Assembly (NCBI RefSeq): GCF_002531575.1
Contig: NZ_NWTI01000016.1
Span: 1 to 64,000 of the forward strand
DNA from: Bradyrhizobium sp. Y36
Lineage (GTDB): Bacteria > Pseudomonadota > Alphaproteobacteria > Rhizobiales > Xanthobacteraceae
Direction of reading: 5' to 3'
Length of the DNA stretch: 64,000 nucleotides
This document shows positions 8,401 to 16,998 of this stretch, piece by piece (the stretch's first letter is position 1; each line of letters starts with the position of its first letter). The notes under the pieces are model-generated. The model saw only the letters and a list, made by a program, of their open reading frames with translations. It ran no database searches and had not been told where the DNA came from. Made by a program: the position numbers and the translations under genes.

Positions 8401-8795
8401 TCCTCGACATAGGTGCCCTCGTCGCCTCCCATCGCGGTCGCGAGCATCGGGCCGATGTCGGGCCAGATCTCGCGCCAGACTTCCGCGGTCGGCCGACCGA
8501 GCGCCCAAGGGTGCTTGCCGCCGATGATCGACTTGTAGGCGTCGTTATAGAGATAGATCAGTTCACGCCCCCAGCCGATCCAGATCGGCTGGCGCGAGGT
8601 CAGCATGATGCGGACGGCGGTCTTGAGACTGCGCGGCCATGTGTGCGGCTGGCCGAGCGGCGTGCTGGTCCAGTCATGGGTGCGCATGCGTGCACCCATC
8701 TCTCCACCGCCTGACAGGAAATCCGCGGGAGCCCTCGCCGTGGTTCGCTCGACAGCGCTGTTCACATCAGGCTCCGACACGCGCGGGGCGCGCAC
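5406..8795 (-). CDS. hybrid sensor kinase with HisKA and HWE transmitter modules
   Basis: A 1129-residue cytoplasmic kinase with two transmitter modules. Order: PAS-like sensor (about 40-170), GAF (about 195-345), HisKA with His373 in SHEFRTPL, HATPase (N-box 489-497, DTGTGIP 522-528, GSGIGLALV 552-560), receiver with Asp705 and Lys757, second PAS (about 790-912), then an HWE-family kinase with His929 in NELNHRVKN and a C-terminal ATPase half carrying the Trp-x-Glu signature (1057-1059). No membrane helix is seen, so it should sense a cytosolic cue. The N-terminal PAS-GAF resembles stress or light sensors but lacks an obvious chromophore Cys motif. The start is GTG at 8795; ATGs further in are possible. 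Coupled to the receiver gene downstream. Confidence 0.88.
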   Translation of the reverse strand: MRAPRVSEPDVNSAVERTTARAPADFLSGGGEMGARMRTHDWTSTPLGQPHTWPRSLKTAVRIMLTSRQPIWIGWGRELIYLYNDAYKSIIGGKHPWALGRPTAEVWREIWPDIGPMLATAMGGDEGTYVEEQLLIMERSGYPEETYYTFSYSPIPDDEGFAGGIICANTDDTRRVVGDRQLGLLRELAATTADTRALGDACRRASLALATDARDLPFALIYLVEPDGRDIALVGTTGFDGDHPAALARLPLEGPALWPLAEVIREQKPQVVSHLAARFGAECPRGAWDVAPRQAAVIPIPARGETARKGVLVAGLNPFRLFDDDYRNFLELAAGEIGASLANAQAYEEERRRAEALAEIDRAKTTFFSNISHEFRTPLTLMLGPIEDALNDSSQAALPDVQRERLDIAHRNSLRLLRLVNSLLDFSRIEAGRVRASFVPTDLAGFTAELASNFRSATDRAGLRLSIACPALPHDVHVDREMWEKIVLNLISNAFKFTFEGEIAVEMGASADGKFAELRVRDTGTGIPADELPHVFERFHRIEGAKGRTFEGSGIGLALVHELIKQHGGTIAVESEFGRGSVFTVTIPFGLAHLPAERVADRVSTELPAGSGAEAYVQEALRWLPQQAGTTDLRDEVALEGPSDTPDASTRGGGERIILADDNADLRDYVTRLLEAQGYRVESFADGQGALEAARLRRPDLILSDVMMPRLDGIGLLGALRSDERLRGSPVILLSARAGEEARVEGLEAGADDYVNKPFSARELLARVRANLQLARIRRDAEEIQRRQAARLEAVVGTVPTAVWFTYDREAKHVFGNAYGARLLRVRSDGNMSLSGPEGERPTCRVLRDRHEVDVAELPLHRAARGEEVAAEELELCFDDGSSVTAIFEASPIVDAAGVFQGAVCAAIDITERKRQERHRELLVNELNHRVKNTLTTVQSFALQTLRNATSLADGRKAFDARLIALSKAHDVLVRENWESAELREVVSDALAAHAGPESTRLTIGGPDLRMRPSAALAISMALHELATNAVKHGALSNGAGAVDLAWTVDDQFELCWTERDGPPVIPPSRRGFGTRLIQQGLPHEFGGAHVDLRFAPGGVVCVIRAPLHEIRASLGGFDLATVDAGRST

Positions 8796-8802
8796 GCAAT
8801 TG

Positions 8803-9027
8803 TCACTGGGCGGAAGGCCTTTCCGAACCGGTCTTGATCACCGCCCTTTCGCCGGCATCGACGAGCTGGCCGATGCCAGTGCGTCCCGCGAGCGCGCAGC
8901 GGATGATGCTTTCAGCGACCGACCGGCGGAAACCGTGATCTTCACCCGCGGGACGATTGCGGCAGATCCGGTCCAGCGCCAGCTTCATGTTGATCCGCGT
9001 CCGCGTGTCGAAATGCTCGCCGATCAT
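8803..9027 (-). CDS. small conserved hypothetical protein
   Basis: A 74-residue soluble protein, upstream of the hybrid kinase by 7 bases and in the same direction. The segment around residues 15-62 (LALDRIC, then FRRSVAESIIRCA and GQLVDAGERAV) resembles a family of short rhizobial proteins of unknown function that I recall being very common in Bradyrhizobium. GAGGGG precedes the ATG by about 7 bases. It may be the first gene of the kinase transcript. Confidence 0.6.
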   Translation of the reverse strand: MIGEHFDTRTRINMKLALDRICRNRPAGEDHGFRRSVAESIIRCALAGRTGIGQLVDAGERAVIKTGSERPSAQ

Positions 9028-9116
9028 GGGTCGGGCCCCTCACGTGAATATCCCGGCACAAACGCCCGAAGGGCGACCAAGTTCCATGCGGGGAAACCGA
9101 ACGAGCCGGGTCATGC

Positions 9117-9380
9117 TCAGGTCCGCCCCCGGACCCTCTGCGCCTGGGCCCAGGCGACGGCGACGTCACTCGGCGGAACGTCGACGCGCTTGATCGGGGT
9201 CAGCTCACCGGAGGCCGAGACGATCGCGGTCTCCTCGCGGCGGCAGCGCGTGCAGACGAAGCGGACCTCGTGCGGGGACGCCGACCAGTTCGACCGCTTC
9301 ACGTTGGCCGCCATCGGCCAGGCATCGCAATGCGAGCACGACACCAGAAACCGACCCGGATCGAGCATACCCATTTCCAT
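9117..9380 (-). CDS. small zinc-ribbon-like protein
   Basis: An 87-residue protein with two Cys-x-x-Cys knuckles (CSHC at 15-18 and CTRC at 43-46), the pattern of a structural zinc ribbon. I do not recognise a named family. Three in-frame ATGs (9380, 9374, 9368) are possible starts; the first has GGAG 6 bases upstream. Function unknown; it could be a DNA-, RNA- or protein-binding adaptor. Confidence 0.65.
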   Translation of the reverse strand: MEMGMLDPGRFLVSCSHCDAWPMAANVKRSNWSASPHEVRFVCTRCRREETAIVSASGELTPIKRVDVPPSDVAVAWAQAQRVRGRT

Positions 9381-9484
9381 CGGACTCCGCGTCCTGCCGC
9401 CTGCTTCAATGATTCATCCAAGTGAATCGTTCCGGTGCCCCGGCACCGCCGGTTCCGATCCCTGCGAGGCGCACGGCGCTGTGC

Positions 9485-9697
9485 TCAGCGCGCGCCCTTG
9501 AGGGTGCAGGAGGTGCTGCAGGTGACCGTGGTGCCGCGATCGCAGGATTTGCAGGCGTTGACGCACTGGTTCAAGTCGCGGGGATTGTAGCCGTAGTTCC
9601 GCATCGGACAGGCCGGCGTCGTCGAGCCGGTGATGTCCTGCTCCTGATCGCAGGCCGCGGTCATGAGCGCGATGATGATCACGACGACGAGGCGCAT
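9485..9697 (-). CDS. small Cys-rich lipoprotein
   Basis: A 70-residue secreted protein with a short signal peptide ending in a lipobox (LMTAAC, Cys16), followed by a mature part with seven cysteines in about 50 residues (PACPM, QCVNACKSCD, TVTCSTSC). Disulfide bonding in the periplasm is likely. Family not recognised. Confidence 0.7.
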   Translation of the reverse strand: MRLVVVIIIALMTAACDQEQDITGSTTPACPMRNYGYNPRDLNQCVNACKSCDRGTTVTCSTSCTLKGAR

Positions 9698-9870
9698 GGG
9701 ATTGCCCTGTCAGGCTTGGCAGTGACTCTCGCGAGGCGCGCTGCATTGCAGCGAACCCCGGCCTTCCCACCACAGGCTTCGCCGATCAGCGACGCCCGCG
9801 TGCCAACAGGATGCGCGCCAAATCTTAAGAACGGATTGCAGCCGGCGTCAGGCCGCGGACTCGATCGGCG

Positions 9871-10047
9871 TCAGGCCGCGGCCCTGGTCGCGATCGCCTG
9901 CCGCATGTCCACCGCCAACTGACGGTACTGCTCCGAAAGCTTCAGATAGAACTCGCGCTTGGTGCTCTCGATGGCGAGCTTGGCGATCAGCTCGCATTCG
10001 GCGGTGAGCGTCTCGAACCGTTCCAGCCTGTCCTGAAGTTCTGGCAT
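9871..10047 (-). CDS. small helical conserved hypothetical protein
   Basis: A 58-residue, mostly helical protein (MPELQDRLERFETLTAECE...). Short proteins of this pattern, with an ECE/ARxA-type helix and a YLxLSEQYRxLA segment, are common in rhizobia and have no assigned role. The start at 10047 is chosen because GGGGACA lies just upstream and the longer reading to 10134 adds an unrelated N-terminus. Confidence 0.65.
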   Translation of the reverse strand: MPELQDRLERFETLTAECELIAKLAIESTKREFYLKLSEQYRQLAVDMRQAIATRAAA

Positions 10048-10152
10048 CGGCGTGTCCCCATCAAACGCCTCAAGGACAACCAGCCTAAGCCCGGGAAATA
10101 GGTCACGGCGAACATCGTTATCGAGTAGAATCAATTATTCCCGGACGGCAGC

Positions 10153-11889
10153 CTATTTGCTGTCGAACCGCCATGCGCCGTCCCATCCCGCGTCCGGCGG
10201 GCTTGCCTCGAACTGCGCGATGCGGCCGAGCATCGTGCGCGAGGGGCCGTCGCCCGGAACGGCTTCGAGCGCCGCGCTGAAGCCGGCGCGCGCCGCATCG
10301 AAGCGCCGGGCGCGATAGGCGGCGAGCGCCTCGGCGTAGCGTGCGCGCAAGGTGTCCTGCGCATCGGTGAGCATGCCCGCCCTTGCCATGACCTCGAAGA
10401 TCCCCTGCGTCGCGCTCTGGCCCGCGACCGCCAGCCGATCGATCTCGCGCAGCTCGAGCCGCGATCCGATCGACTCGGCCGTCGCCTGCGAGATCAGGAT
10501 GCGGGTGCCGTAGACCTTGTTGACCGCCTCGAGCCGCGAGGCGAGGTTCACCGCATCGCCCATCACGGTGAAGCTCATCATCAGCTCGGAGCCGATGCTG
10601 CCGGTCAGGACTTCTCCCGTGGCGATGCCGATCCGCAAATCGCACGGCGCCGGCATGGCGCGGATGCCGAGCAGGTCGGGCAGCTGGCGCTGCAGCGCGG
10701 GCACCTGGTCGGCCATCTCGGTCGCCGCGATGCCGGCAAGGAGCGCCTGCTCGTCCTCCTCGACGAAGGGCGGGCCCCAATAGGACATGATGGCATCGCC
10801 GATATACTTGTCGATGATGCCGCGATTGTTCCTGATGGGCGCGGACATGACCGTGAAGTAGTGGTTCATCACCCTGACGAGGCCGCGCGGCGTCATGCCC
10901 TCGCTCATCGAGGTGAAGCCGCTCATGTCGCAGAACATGATGGTCATGACCCGGCGCTCGCCGTCGATCGCGACCTCCGGCCGGTCGATCAGCCCCTGCA
11001 CCACCTTGGGATCGATGTAGCGGCCGAAGGTCTCGCGGATGCGCTCATTGTGCCTGAGCTGCTCGGTCATACGGTTGAAGGCCGCGGCGAGCTCGCCGAT
11101 CTCGTCCTGGGTGGAGACGGTGATGGTCTTGTCGAAGCGGCCCGCCTCGACCTCGCGCGTGCCGGCGAGCAGCAGCCGCACCGGGCGCGTGATGCCGCTG
11201 GACACCAGCAGCGCAAAGGCAAAGCCGACGATGGCCGCGAGCAACGTCACGACACCGGAAACGACGATGGCCTGATGCTGGCGGCTGATCACCTGCGACG
11301 TCGAGAAGAAGACCTGGGTCAGCATGTCGGCGCGGATCGCATCGACCTTTCGGTTGAACGCATCGCGCAGGGCGTCGAGCTGTTCCAGCGTGACGCGGGC
11401 CTCGGTCATGTCCTTGGCCTCGACCTGCTTGACCAGTTTGGCGTTACCTTCGTCCAGATTGCGGCGCAGCTCGGTGACGGCGCTTTCGATGCGGACGTCG
11501 AGCCGGGCCAGCGCGGCATTGTCGGAATAGGTCCTGGGATCGTCGATGATCGCGTTGATGAGCTTGCGCGCGGCCTCGGCCTCCTCCTCGAACTTGCGGT
11601 CCAGGGCCTCGAAGTCGCGAAGCCGCGCCGCATAGGCCTCCTCGTCCGACGACGCGCCCATCCGGGTCATGACCATCCGCCGCAGCGCCAACGCCCGCTC
11701 CAGCGAGCGGATATTGGCGCGGGCCAGATGGCTATAGGCCGGGATGTAGCGGTTGGTCAGCTCGTCCAGGAGGACGCCGACCTGGCTGGACATCACCATC
11801 GACAGGATCGAGGTGACCAGCATCAGGACGATCAATCCGAGGGCGATGCCGACGATCTTGCGCCGGATCGACTGGTTGAAAATCGGCAT
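10153..11889 (-). CDS. membrane-bound class III adenylate/guanylate cyclase with HAMP
   Basis: A 578-residue protein that should make cAMP or cGMP in response to a periplasmic signal. It has an N-terminal membrane helix (about 12-36), a coiled-coil-rich periplasmic sensor (about 40-205), a second helix (about 208-234), a HAMP domain (about 235-290) and a class III cyclase domain (about 320-500), with the metal-binding start IMFCDMSGFTSMSE and the YIGDAIMSYWG motif. A short tetratricopeptide-like tail follows. The start at 11889 (MPIFNQS) is preferred to one 16 codons upstream because the helix follows directly. It is divergent from the transglycosylase gene. Confidence 0.85.
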   Translation of the reverse strand: MPIFNQSIRRKIVGIALGLIVLMLVTSILSMVMSSQVGVLLDELTNRYIPAYSHLARANIRSLERALALRRMVMTRMGASSDEEAYAARLRDFEALDRKFEEEAEAARKLINAIIDDPRTYSDNAALARLDVRIESAVTELRRNLDEGNAKLVKQVEAKDMTEARVTLEQLDALRDAFNRKVDAIRADMLTQVFFSTSQVISRQHQAIVVSGVVTLLAAIVGFAFALLVSSGITRPVRLLLAGTREVEAGRFDKTITVSTQDEIGELAAAFNRMTEQLRHNERIRETFGRYIDPKVVQGLIDRPEVAIDGERRVMTIMFCDMSGFTSMSEGMTPRGLVRVMNHYFTVMSAPIRNNRGIIDKYIGDAIMSYWGPPFVEEDEQALLAGIAATEMADQVPALQRQLPDLLGIRAMPAPCDLRIGIATGEVLTGSIGSELMMSFTVMGDAVNLASRLEAVNKVYGTRILISQATAESIGSRLELREIDRLAVAGQSATQGIFEVMARAGMLTDAQDTLRARYAEALAAYRARRFDAARAGFSAALEAVPGDGPSRTMLGRIAQFEASPPDAGWDGAWRFDSK

Positions 11890-12206
11890 GGGTGCGGGGC
11901 AAAGGCTGGAAGGACGGAGTGCGGGAACTGCATACACCGGATGGGCGGCGGGAACACGCGCAATCTGGTTCCTCCTGACGCCCGGAACCGGCCCGGCCGT
12001 CGTGCGGGTCCAGATCGTTAACGAAGGTTAAGCGGACTGCCCTTTGCGGCAGTCCCGAAGTTCCGCCATTGCATCCGTATTTTGCCGCATTGTTGCGACA
12101 GCGTCAGGAATGCGAAACGGTGCCGTGGCATCGTCGATGCCTTGATTCTCAAGCCGCATGTCGTCGCGGACCTTGGTTTGTAGTGGTTTCGCAGGGGGAC
12201 CATGGA
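11890..12206. other. divergent intergenic region, nothing recognised
   Basis: This 317-base gap between the cyclase and the lytic transglycosylase must hold both promoters. I see no convincing gene, hairpin or operator in it; the short minus-strand frame at 12018-12203 has no coding signature. Confidence 0.5.
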
Positions 12207-14411
12207 ATGAACCAGTGCCTACGCTCGCTCGCGTGTGTCGTTGCCGTGGCCGCATTGGCCCTCATTCCCACCGAGCTGGCAGCGAAGAGCAGTCACAAAT
12301 CGTCCGCGCCGAAGAAGTCGCACGAGGCGAAAGCCGGCAAGCTGCGTCACGCCGCCGCCGGCAAGGCGCGCCATGTCAAGCAAGCAAATGGCAAGCATGC
12401 CGAGGCCAAGCGCAAGTCGAAGACGCAAGGCGACGAGCCCGCGGACACGCCGGCAGCGCCGGCGCTCACCGGCGACCTTGCCGTGCTGAAGGACGCGATC
12501 GATCTCGCACGCAAGGGCAAGACGGAGGACGCAAGCGCCGCGCGCGACCGCATTGCCGACCCCGCCGGGCAGAAGCTCGCCGACTGGTTCATGCTGCGCC
12601 ATTCCGAGAGCACGGCGAATTTCAAGCGCTACGCCGCCTTTCTCGCCGCCAATCCGGACTGGCCGAGCCGCACCTTGCTCCGCCGCCGCGCCGAGGCGCG
12701 GCTGTGGCAGGAGAAGAGCGACGCCGCCACCGTGCACAAATTCACCATGGACCGCCCGATCAGCGCCAAGGGCAAGTTCGCGCTCGCCCGTGTGCTGCTG
12801 GCTGAGGGCGATGCCGACCGGGCCGCGCGCCTCGTGCGCGAGGCCTGGCGCACGGACGAATTGTCTGAGCGCAGCGAGGAGGATTCCTACGAAGCGTTCC
12901 GCGATCTCTTGACCGCCGACGATCATCGCGCCCGCATGGACAGGCGGCTCGGCGCCAAGGACTACGGGGCTGCGCGGCGCGCTGCGAAACGGCTCGGCGA
13001 GGATGAGCTTGCGATCGTCAAGGCCTGCGCCGCCGTGACCGGCAAGGCGACCAAGGCCAAGGACTATCTCGACGACGTCGCCACGGATGCCCGCCGCGAT
13101 CTCGGCTATGTGCTATGCCGCGCGCAGTGGCATCTCCAGAACGACCGCATCGATGATGCCGCCACGGTGATCCTGGCCGCTGCCCCCGAGACCATGGCCG
13201 CACAGGACACCGACGCCTGGTGGCGCGAGCGGCGCCTGCTGGCGCGCAAGCTGCTCGACCAGGGCAAGTCCAGAACCGCCTATGACGTGGTGCGCACTGC
13301 CGCGGTGCCCGAGAAGGAAGTCTATCGGGTCGACTACCACTTCATGTGCGGCTGGATCGCGCTGCGCTATCTCGACGATCCCAAGGCGGCGATGGTGCAC
13401 TTCGCCGCCATCGACGAAGGCTCGGCCAATCCGATCGCGCTGTCGCGCGCGCATTACTGGCGCGGCCGGGCCGCCGAGGCCATGGGCGCGATGGCCGATG
13501 CGCGCATGAGCTACCGGGCGGCCTCGCGCTATCCGACCGCCTATTACGGCCAGCTGGCGCGTGCAAGGCTCGGCCTCGACCGTATCGAGCTGCGTCCGCC
13601 CTCGCCCGTGCTGGCCGCCGCCGAAACGCCGCCCGCGGACGAGCGGGTGCGTGCCGCCGACATGCTCTACGGCATCGGCGAGCGCGACACGGTGTTTTAT
13701 TACGCCGAGGATTTCGCCAAGGAGAGCACCGACGTCGCCGCCCTCGAAGCGCTCGGCGAGCTCGCCGGGCAGCGCAACGACGCGCGCGTGATGCTGGAGG
13801 TCGGCAAGTCGGCGCTGGCGCGCGGGCTCGCGCTCGACCATTACGCCTTCCCGACCATCGGCATTCCCGAGCACAAGCAGGTCGCCCCCGCGATCGAGAC
13901 CAGCGTGATCTATTCGGTGGCACGCACCGAAAGCTCGTTCGACCAGCGCGACAAGTCGCCCGCCAACGCCGTCGGCCTGATGCAAGTGACGCCGGAAGCC
14001 GGACGCGACACCGCCAAACGGTTCGGCCTGACTTACGATTGGGACAAGATGGTCTCCGATCCCGTCTACAACACGCAGATGGGCGCGGCCGAGCTCAGCG
14101 CGCTGCTGTCCGAATATCGCGGCAACCAGATCATGACCTTCGCCGGCTACAATGCCGGCCGCGGCCGCGTGCGCGAATGGGTGCAGGCGCGCGGCGATCC
14201 CAGGGATCCCAACGTCGACCCGGTCGACTGGGTCGAGCGCATCCCGCTGTCGGAGACGCGCAACTACGTGCAGCGCGTGATCGAGAACGTGCTGGTCTAC
14301 CGCGCGCGGTTCGACGGCAGCGGCATGGTCGCCGGCAAGAGCGACGAGCGCGTGGTGACGAAGGACGCCAGCGCGAAGGCAACGCCGGTGGGATTGACGG
14401 GGACGGAGTAG
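12207..14411 (+). CDS. slt: soluble lytic murein transglycosylase (Slt70 type)
   Basis: A 734-residue periplasmic enzyme that cleaves peptidoglycan between MurNAc and GlcNAc with formation of the 1,6-anhydro ring. It has a signal peptide (1-26), a Lys/Ala-rich linker to about 75, a long helical superhelix with TPR-like repeats, and a C-terminal SLT domain of about 150 residues with the catalytic Glu in ARTESSFD, then GLMQVTPEA and MTFAGYNAGRGRV. The start at 12207 gives a proper signal peptide and has GGGGGA about 10 bases upstream. The highly basic linker after the signal peptide is longer than in E. coli Slt and may bind wall polymers. Confidence 0.92.
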   Translation: MNQCLRSLACVVAVAALALIPTELAAKSSHKSSAPKKSHEAKAGKLRHAAAGKARHVKQANGKHAEAKRKSKTQGDEPADTPAAPALTGDLAVLKDAIDLARKGKTEDASAARDRIADPAGQKLADWFMLRHSESTANFKRYAAFLAANPDWPSRTLLRRRAEARLWQEKSDAATVHKFTMDRPISAKGKFALARVLLAEGDADRAARLVREAWRTDELSERSEEDSYEAFRDLLTADDHRARMDRRLGAKDYGAARRAAKRLGEDELAIVKACAAVTGKATKAKDYLDDVATDARRDLGYVLCRAQWHLQNDRIDDAATVILAAAPETMAAQDTDAWWRERRLLARKLLDQGKSRTAYDVVRTAAVPEKEVYRVDYHFMCGWIALRYLDDPKAAMVHFAAIDEGSANPIALSRAHYWRGRAAEAMGAMADARMSYRAASRYPTAYYGQLARARLGLDRIELRPPSPVLAAAETPPADERVRAADMLYGIGERDTVFYYAEDFAKESTDVAALEALGELAGQRNDARVMLEVGKSALARGLALDHYAFPTIGIPEHKQVAPAIETSVIYSVARTESSFDQRDKSPANAVGLMQVTPEAGRDTAKRFGLTYDWDKMVSDPVYNTQMGAAELSALLSEYRGNQIMTFAGYNAGRGRVREWVQARGDPRDPNVDPVDWVERIPLSETRNYVQRVIENVLVYRARFDGSGMVAGKSDERVVTKDASAKATPVGLTGTE

Positions 14412-14434
14412 CCAGGTTCGAGCGTCGCGTCGGA

Positions 14435-14517
14435 GGGCGGATTAGCGCAGCGTAATCCGCCTCCTCAGTTTCCGCGGAAAGAGGCGCTGGCGGATTACGC
14501 CTTCGGCTAATCCGCCC
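14435..14517. repeat. dispersed palindrome between slt and the Bug gene
   Basis: Two GC-rich arms, starting GGGCGGATTAG at 14435 and ending CTAATCCGCCC at 14517, with internal smaller dyads (GGCGGATTA/TAATCCGCC twice). It is a second palindrome family typical of Bradyrhizobium intergenic regions and lies between convergent genes. Confidence 0.75.
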
Positions 14518-14530
14518 TACGAAGCTATCC

Positions 14531-15502
14531 TCAATCCACCTTGATGTTCGCGGCCTTGATGATCGGCCACCATTTTTCGATCTCGGCCTTTTGCCGCGCG
14601 CCGAGCGCTTCGGGCGTGAGCTGATCCTTCGGCGTCATCTCCAGGCCCTGGCCTTCGAGTTGCTTCCTCACCGCAGGATCGTTCAGCGCCTCGACGGCTG
14701 CGGCGTTGAGCTTGGCCACGATCTCCTTCGGCGTGCCCTTCGGCACCCACATGCCCGACCACAGCGTCATGTTGAAGCCCTTCAGGCCCGTCTCCTCCGC
14801 GGTCGGGATGTCGGACGCCGAGGCGAGGCGCTTGCTGTCGGTGATGGCGTAGGCGCGGATGGTGCCGGCGCGGACCTGGGCGATCGAGTTGGAGGTCTGG
14901 TCAACGATGACGTCGATCTGACCGGCGATGAGATCGTTCAGCGCCGGCGCGGTGCCGCGATACGGCACGTATTGCAGCTTGATGCCGGTGACGCTCTCGA
15001 AATAGACGCCGGCAATGTGGCTGCCGGAACCGGCGCCGGCGGTGCCCGCCGTCGGCGGCGACGGCCGCGACTTCAGCCATTCGATCAGCTCCTTCAGCGA
15101 GGTCGCGGGGACCGCGGTCTTGCTGACGACGATCATCGGGTTGCTCGGCAGCAGCACCACGGGTTCGAGGTCAGTGACGAGGTCGTATTTGAGCTTGTAG
15201 ACGGCCCCGTTGGCGACGTGGGTGCCGAGATGACCAAACGAGATGGTGTAGCCGTCCGGCGGGGACTGCACGGCTCGGCCGACGCCGATCGAGCCGCCGG
15301 CGCCGGTGACGTTCTCGACCACGAGAGGCTGGCCGAGCGCAGTGCGCATCCGCTCGGCGAGCACGCGCGCCATTGCGTCCGACGGTCCGCCGGCCGAGAA
15401 CGGCACGATGATGGTGATGGGATGGGAGGGATAGTCATCGGCGCGCGCGGCGCCGGTCACAGCGAGAACAGCAATCAGCGCAGCCCAGACGGCCTTCGTC
15501 AT
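14531..15502 (-). CDS. Bug/TctC-family periplasmic binding protein
   Basis: A 323-residue solute-binding protein with a cleavable signal peptide (1-21), then the family hallmarks YPSHPITIIVPFSAGGPSD, a NVTGAGGSIG loop and PDGYTISFG. The family binds carboxylates (tricarboxylates, nicotinate, glutamate and many others), so the ligand cannot be named. TctA/TctB membrane partners are not in the window; orphan binding proteins of this family are very numerous in Bradyrhizobium. Next to a PLP enzyme on the same strand, 124 bp upstream. Confidence 0.88.
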   Translation of the reverse strand: MTKAVWAALIAVLAVTGAARADDYPSHPITIIVPFSAGGPSDAMARVLAERMRTALGQPLVVENVTGAGGSIGVGRAVQSPPDGYTISFGHLGTHVANGAVYKLKYDLVTDLEPVVLLPSNPMIVVSKTAVPATSLKELIEWLKSRPSPPTAGTAGAGSGSHIAGVYFESVTGIKLQYVPYRGTAPALNDLIAGQIDVIVDQTSNSIAQVRAGTIRAYAITDSKRLASASDIPTAEETGLKGFNMTLWSGMWVPKGTPKEIVAKLNAAAVEALNDPAVRKQLEGQGLEMTPKDQLTPEALGARQKAEIEKWWPIIKAANIKVD

Positions 15503-15625
15503 TGTCTTCTCCCCAGCGATGTCATTGTTGTTCTTGTCTCTTCCCGCGTACGGGAAGAGGGATTGTTCGTGAAGAGACGAAATGACGCGCCCGCGTGATC
15601 GTTGCGCTCCGCCGCAGGGTCTCGC

Positions 15626-16867
15626 TTAGAACTGCGAATAGTCGATCGGCTTGTGGCGATCGAGCGTGCGGGTGACCGGCGGCAGCGGATATTTCAGGCC
15701 GGTGGCGCAGTTGAACAGCATGACGCGGTCGCTCTTCGCGACGCGGCCGTCGGCAAGGCTCTCCTTGTAGGCGGCATAGGTCGCGGCGCCCTCGGGACAC
15801 AGCAAGAGCCCCTCCTCGCGTGCGACCTCGTTCAGCGCCGCCGAGATCTTGTCGTCATCGACGGCGATCGCAAACCCCTTGCTCTCGCGCACCGCGCGCA
15901 GGATGAGAAAATCGCCGATCGCCTGCGGCACGCGGATGCCCGACGCGATGGTGTGGGCGTCCTCCCAGCGCGTGGCGTGCTCGGTACCGGCATCATAGGC
16001 CCGCACCATCGGCGCGCAGCCCGAGGCCTGCACCGCGACCATGCGCGGGCGCTTGCTTCCGATGAAGCCGATCTTCTCGAGCTCGTCGAACGCCTTCCAC
16101 ATGCCGATCAGGCCGGTGCCGCCGCCGGTCGGATAGAAGATCACGTCGGGCACGTCCCAATCGAGCTGCTCGGCGAGCTCCAGGCCCATCGTCTTCTTGC
16201 CTTCGATGCGGTACGGCTCCTTCAGAGTCGAAGTGTCGAACCAGCCGACTTTTGCTTTTCCTTCGCCGACGATCTTGCCGCAATCGTCGATATAGCCATT
16301 GACGCGGTAGACGGTCGCGCCCTGCAGCTCGATCTCGCTGACATTCACCTCGGGCGTATCGGCCGGACAGAAGATCGTGGTCTTGATGCCGCAGGACGTG
16401 GCGTAGGCCGCGAGCGCCGCGCCGGCATTGCCGTTGGTCGGCATCGCCATGTGCTTGATGCCGAGCGCCTTGCCCATCGATACCGCCATGACGAGGCCCC
16501 GCGCCTTGAACGAGCCGGTCGGCAGGCGGCCTTCATCCTTCACGATGATCTCACCGCCACCGAGCTTCTTGCCCAGCTTCGGCAGCCGGATCAGCGGCGT
16601 CGTGACTTCGCCGAGCGAGACGATGTCCCGGCATTTGCGCACCGGCAGCAGCTCGCGGTAGCGCCACATGTCGGTGGGGCGTTCCTTGAGCGCATCCTTG
16701 GTCAGCGCCTTCTTCACGCCGGCGAGATCGTAGCGCACCAAGAGCGGCTTGCCGGCCTTGGAGAGATTGTGGACCTGGTCGGCGGCGTAATGATCGCCCT
16801 CCATCGCGCATTCGAGATGGGTGACGAAGGTCGGGCGTTCGATGGTGAGATTGTCGTTGTCGTGCAT
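15626..16867 (-). CDS. threonine-synthase-like PLP-dependent enzyme
   Basis: A 413-residue fold-type II PLP enzyme (tryptophan synthase beta family). The PLP lysine is in LPTGSFKARG, followed by the phosphate-binding region (MPTNGNAGAAL) and a glycine-rich loop (YPTGGGTGLIG). It resembles threonine synthase (thrC) of the plant/archaeal type, acting on O-phosphohomoserine, but related threonine dehydratases and diaminopropionate enzymes share these motifs. The start at 16867 is preferred because the longer frame runs into a repeat. Pairing with a Bug binding protein could mean a catabolic role; true thrC cannot be proved here. Confidence 0.8.
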   Translation of the reverse strand: MHDNDNLTIERPTFVTHLECAMEGDHYAADQVHNLSKAGKPLLVRYDLAGVKKALTKDALKERPTDMWRYRELLPVRKCRDIVSLGEVTTPLIRLPKLGKKLGGGEIIVKDEGRLPTGSFKARGLVMAVSMGKALGIKHMAMPTNGNAGAALAAYATSCGIKTTIFCPADTPEVNVSEIELQGATVYRVNGYIDDCGKIVGEGKAKVGWFDTSTLKEPYRIEGKKTMGLELAEQLDWDVPDVIFYPTGGGTGLIGMWKAFDELEKIGFIGSKRPRMVAVQASGCAPMVRAYDAGTEHATRWEDAHTIASGIRVPQAIGDFLILRAVRESKGFAIAVDDDKISAALNEVAREEGLLLCPEGAATYAAYKESLADGRVAKSDRVMLFNCATGLKYPLPPVTRTLDRHKPIDYSQF

Positions 16868-16910
16868 GGCTCGCTTCTTTCTTCTTCCTTGTTGCCAGTT
16901 TCTTGCCTCC

Positions 16911-16992
16911 GTCATTGCCGGGCTTGACCCGGCAATCCATCTCACGAAGAGCGCTTCGATGGATGGATGCGCGGGTCAAGCCCGCGCATGAC
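16911..16992. repeat. dispersed imperfect palindrome
   Basis: Arms beginning GTCATTGCCGGGCTTGACCC (16911) and ending GGGTCAAGCCCGCGCATGAC (16992) form an imperfect stem with GATGGAT elements at the top. It is another repeat family common between rhizobial genes and lies just after the lpd stop. Confidence 0.75.
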
Positions 16993-16998
16993 GAGCGG

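Noticed and set aside
12018..12255. Short minus-strand frames upstream of the transglycosylase
   Set aside because: No ribosome site, no domain, and composition of read-through frames in a promoter region.
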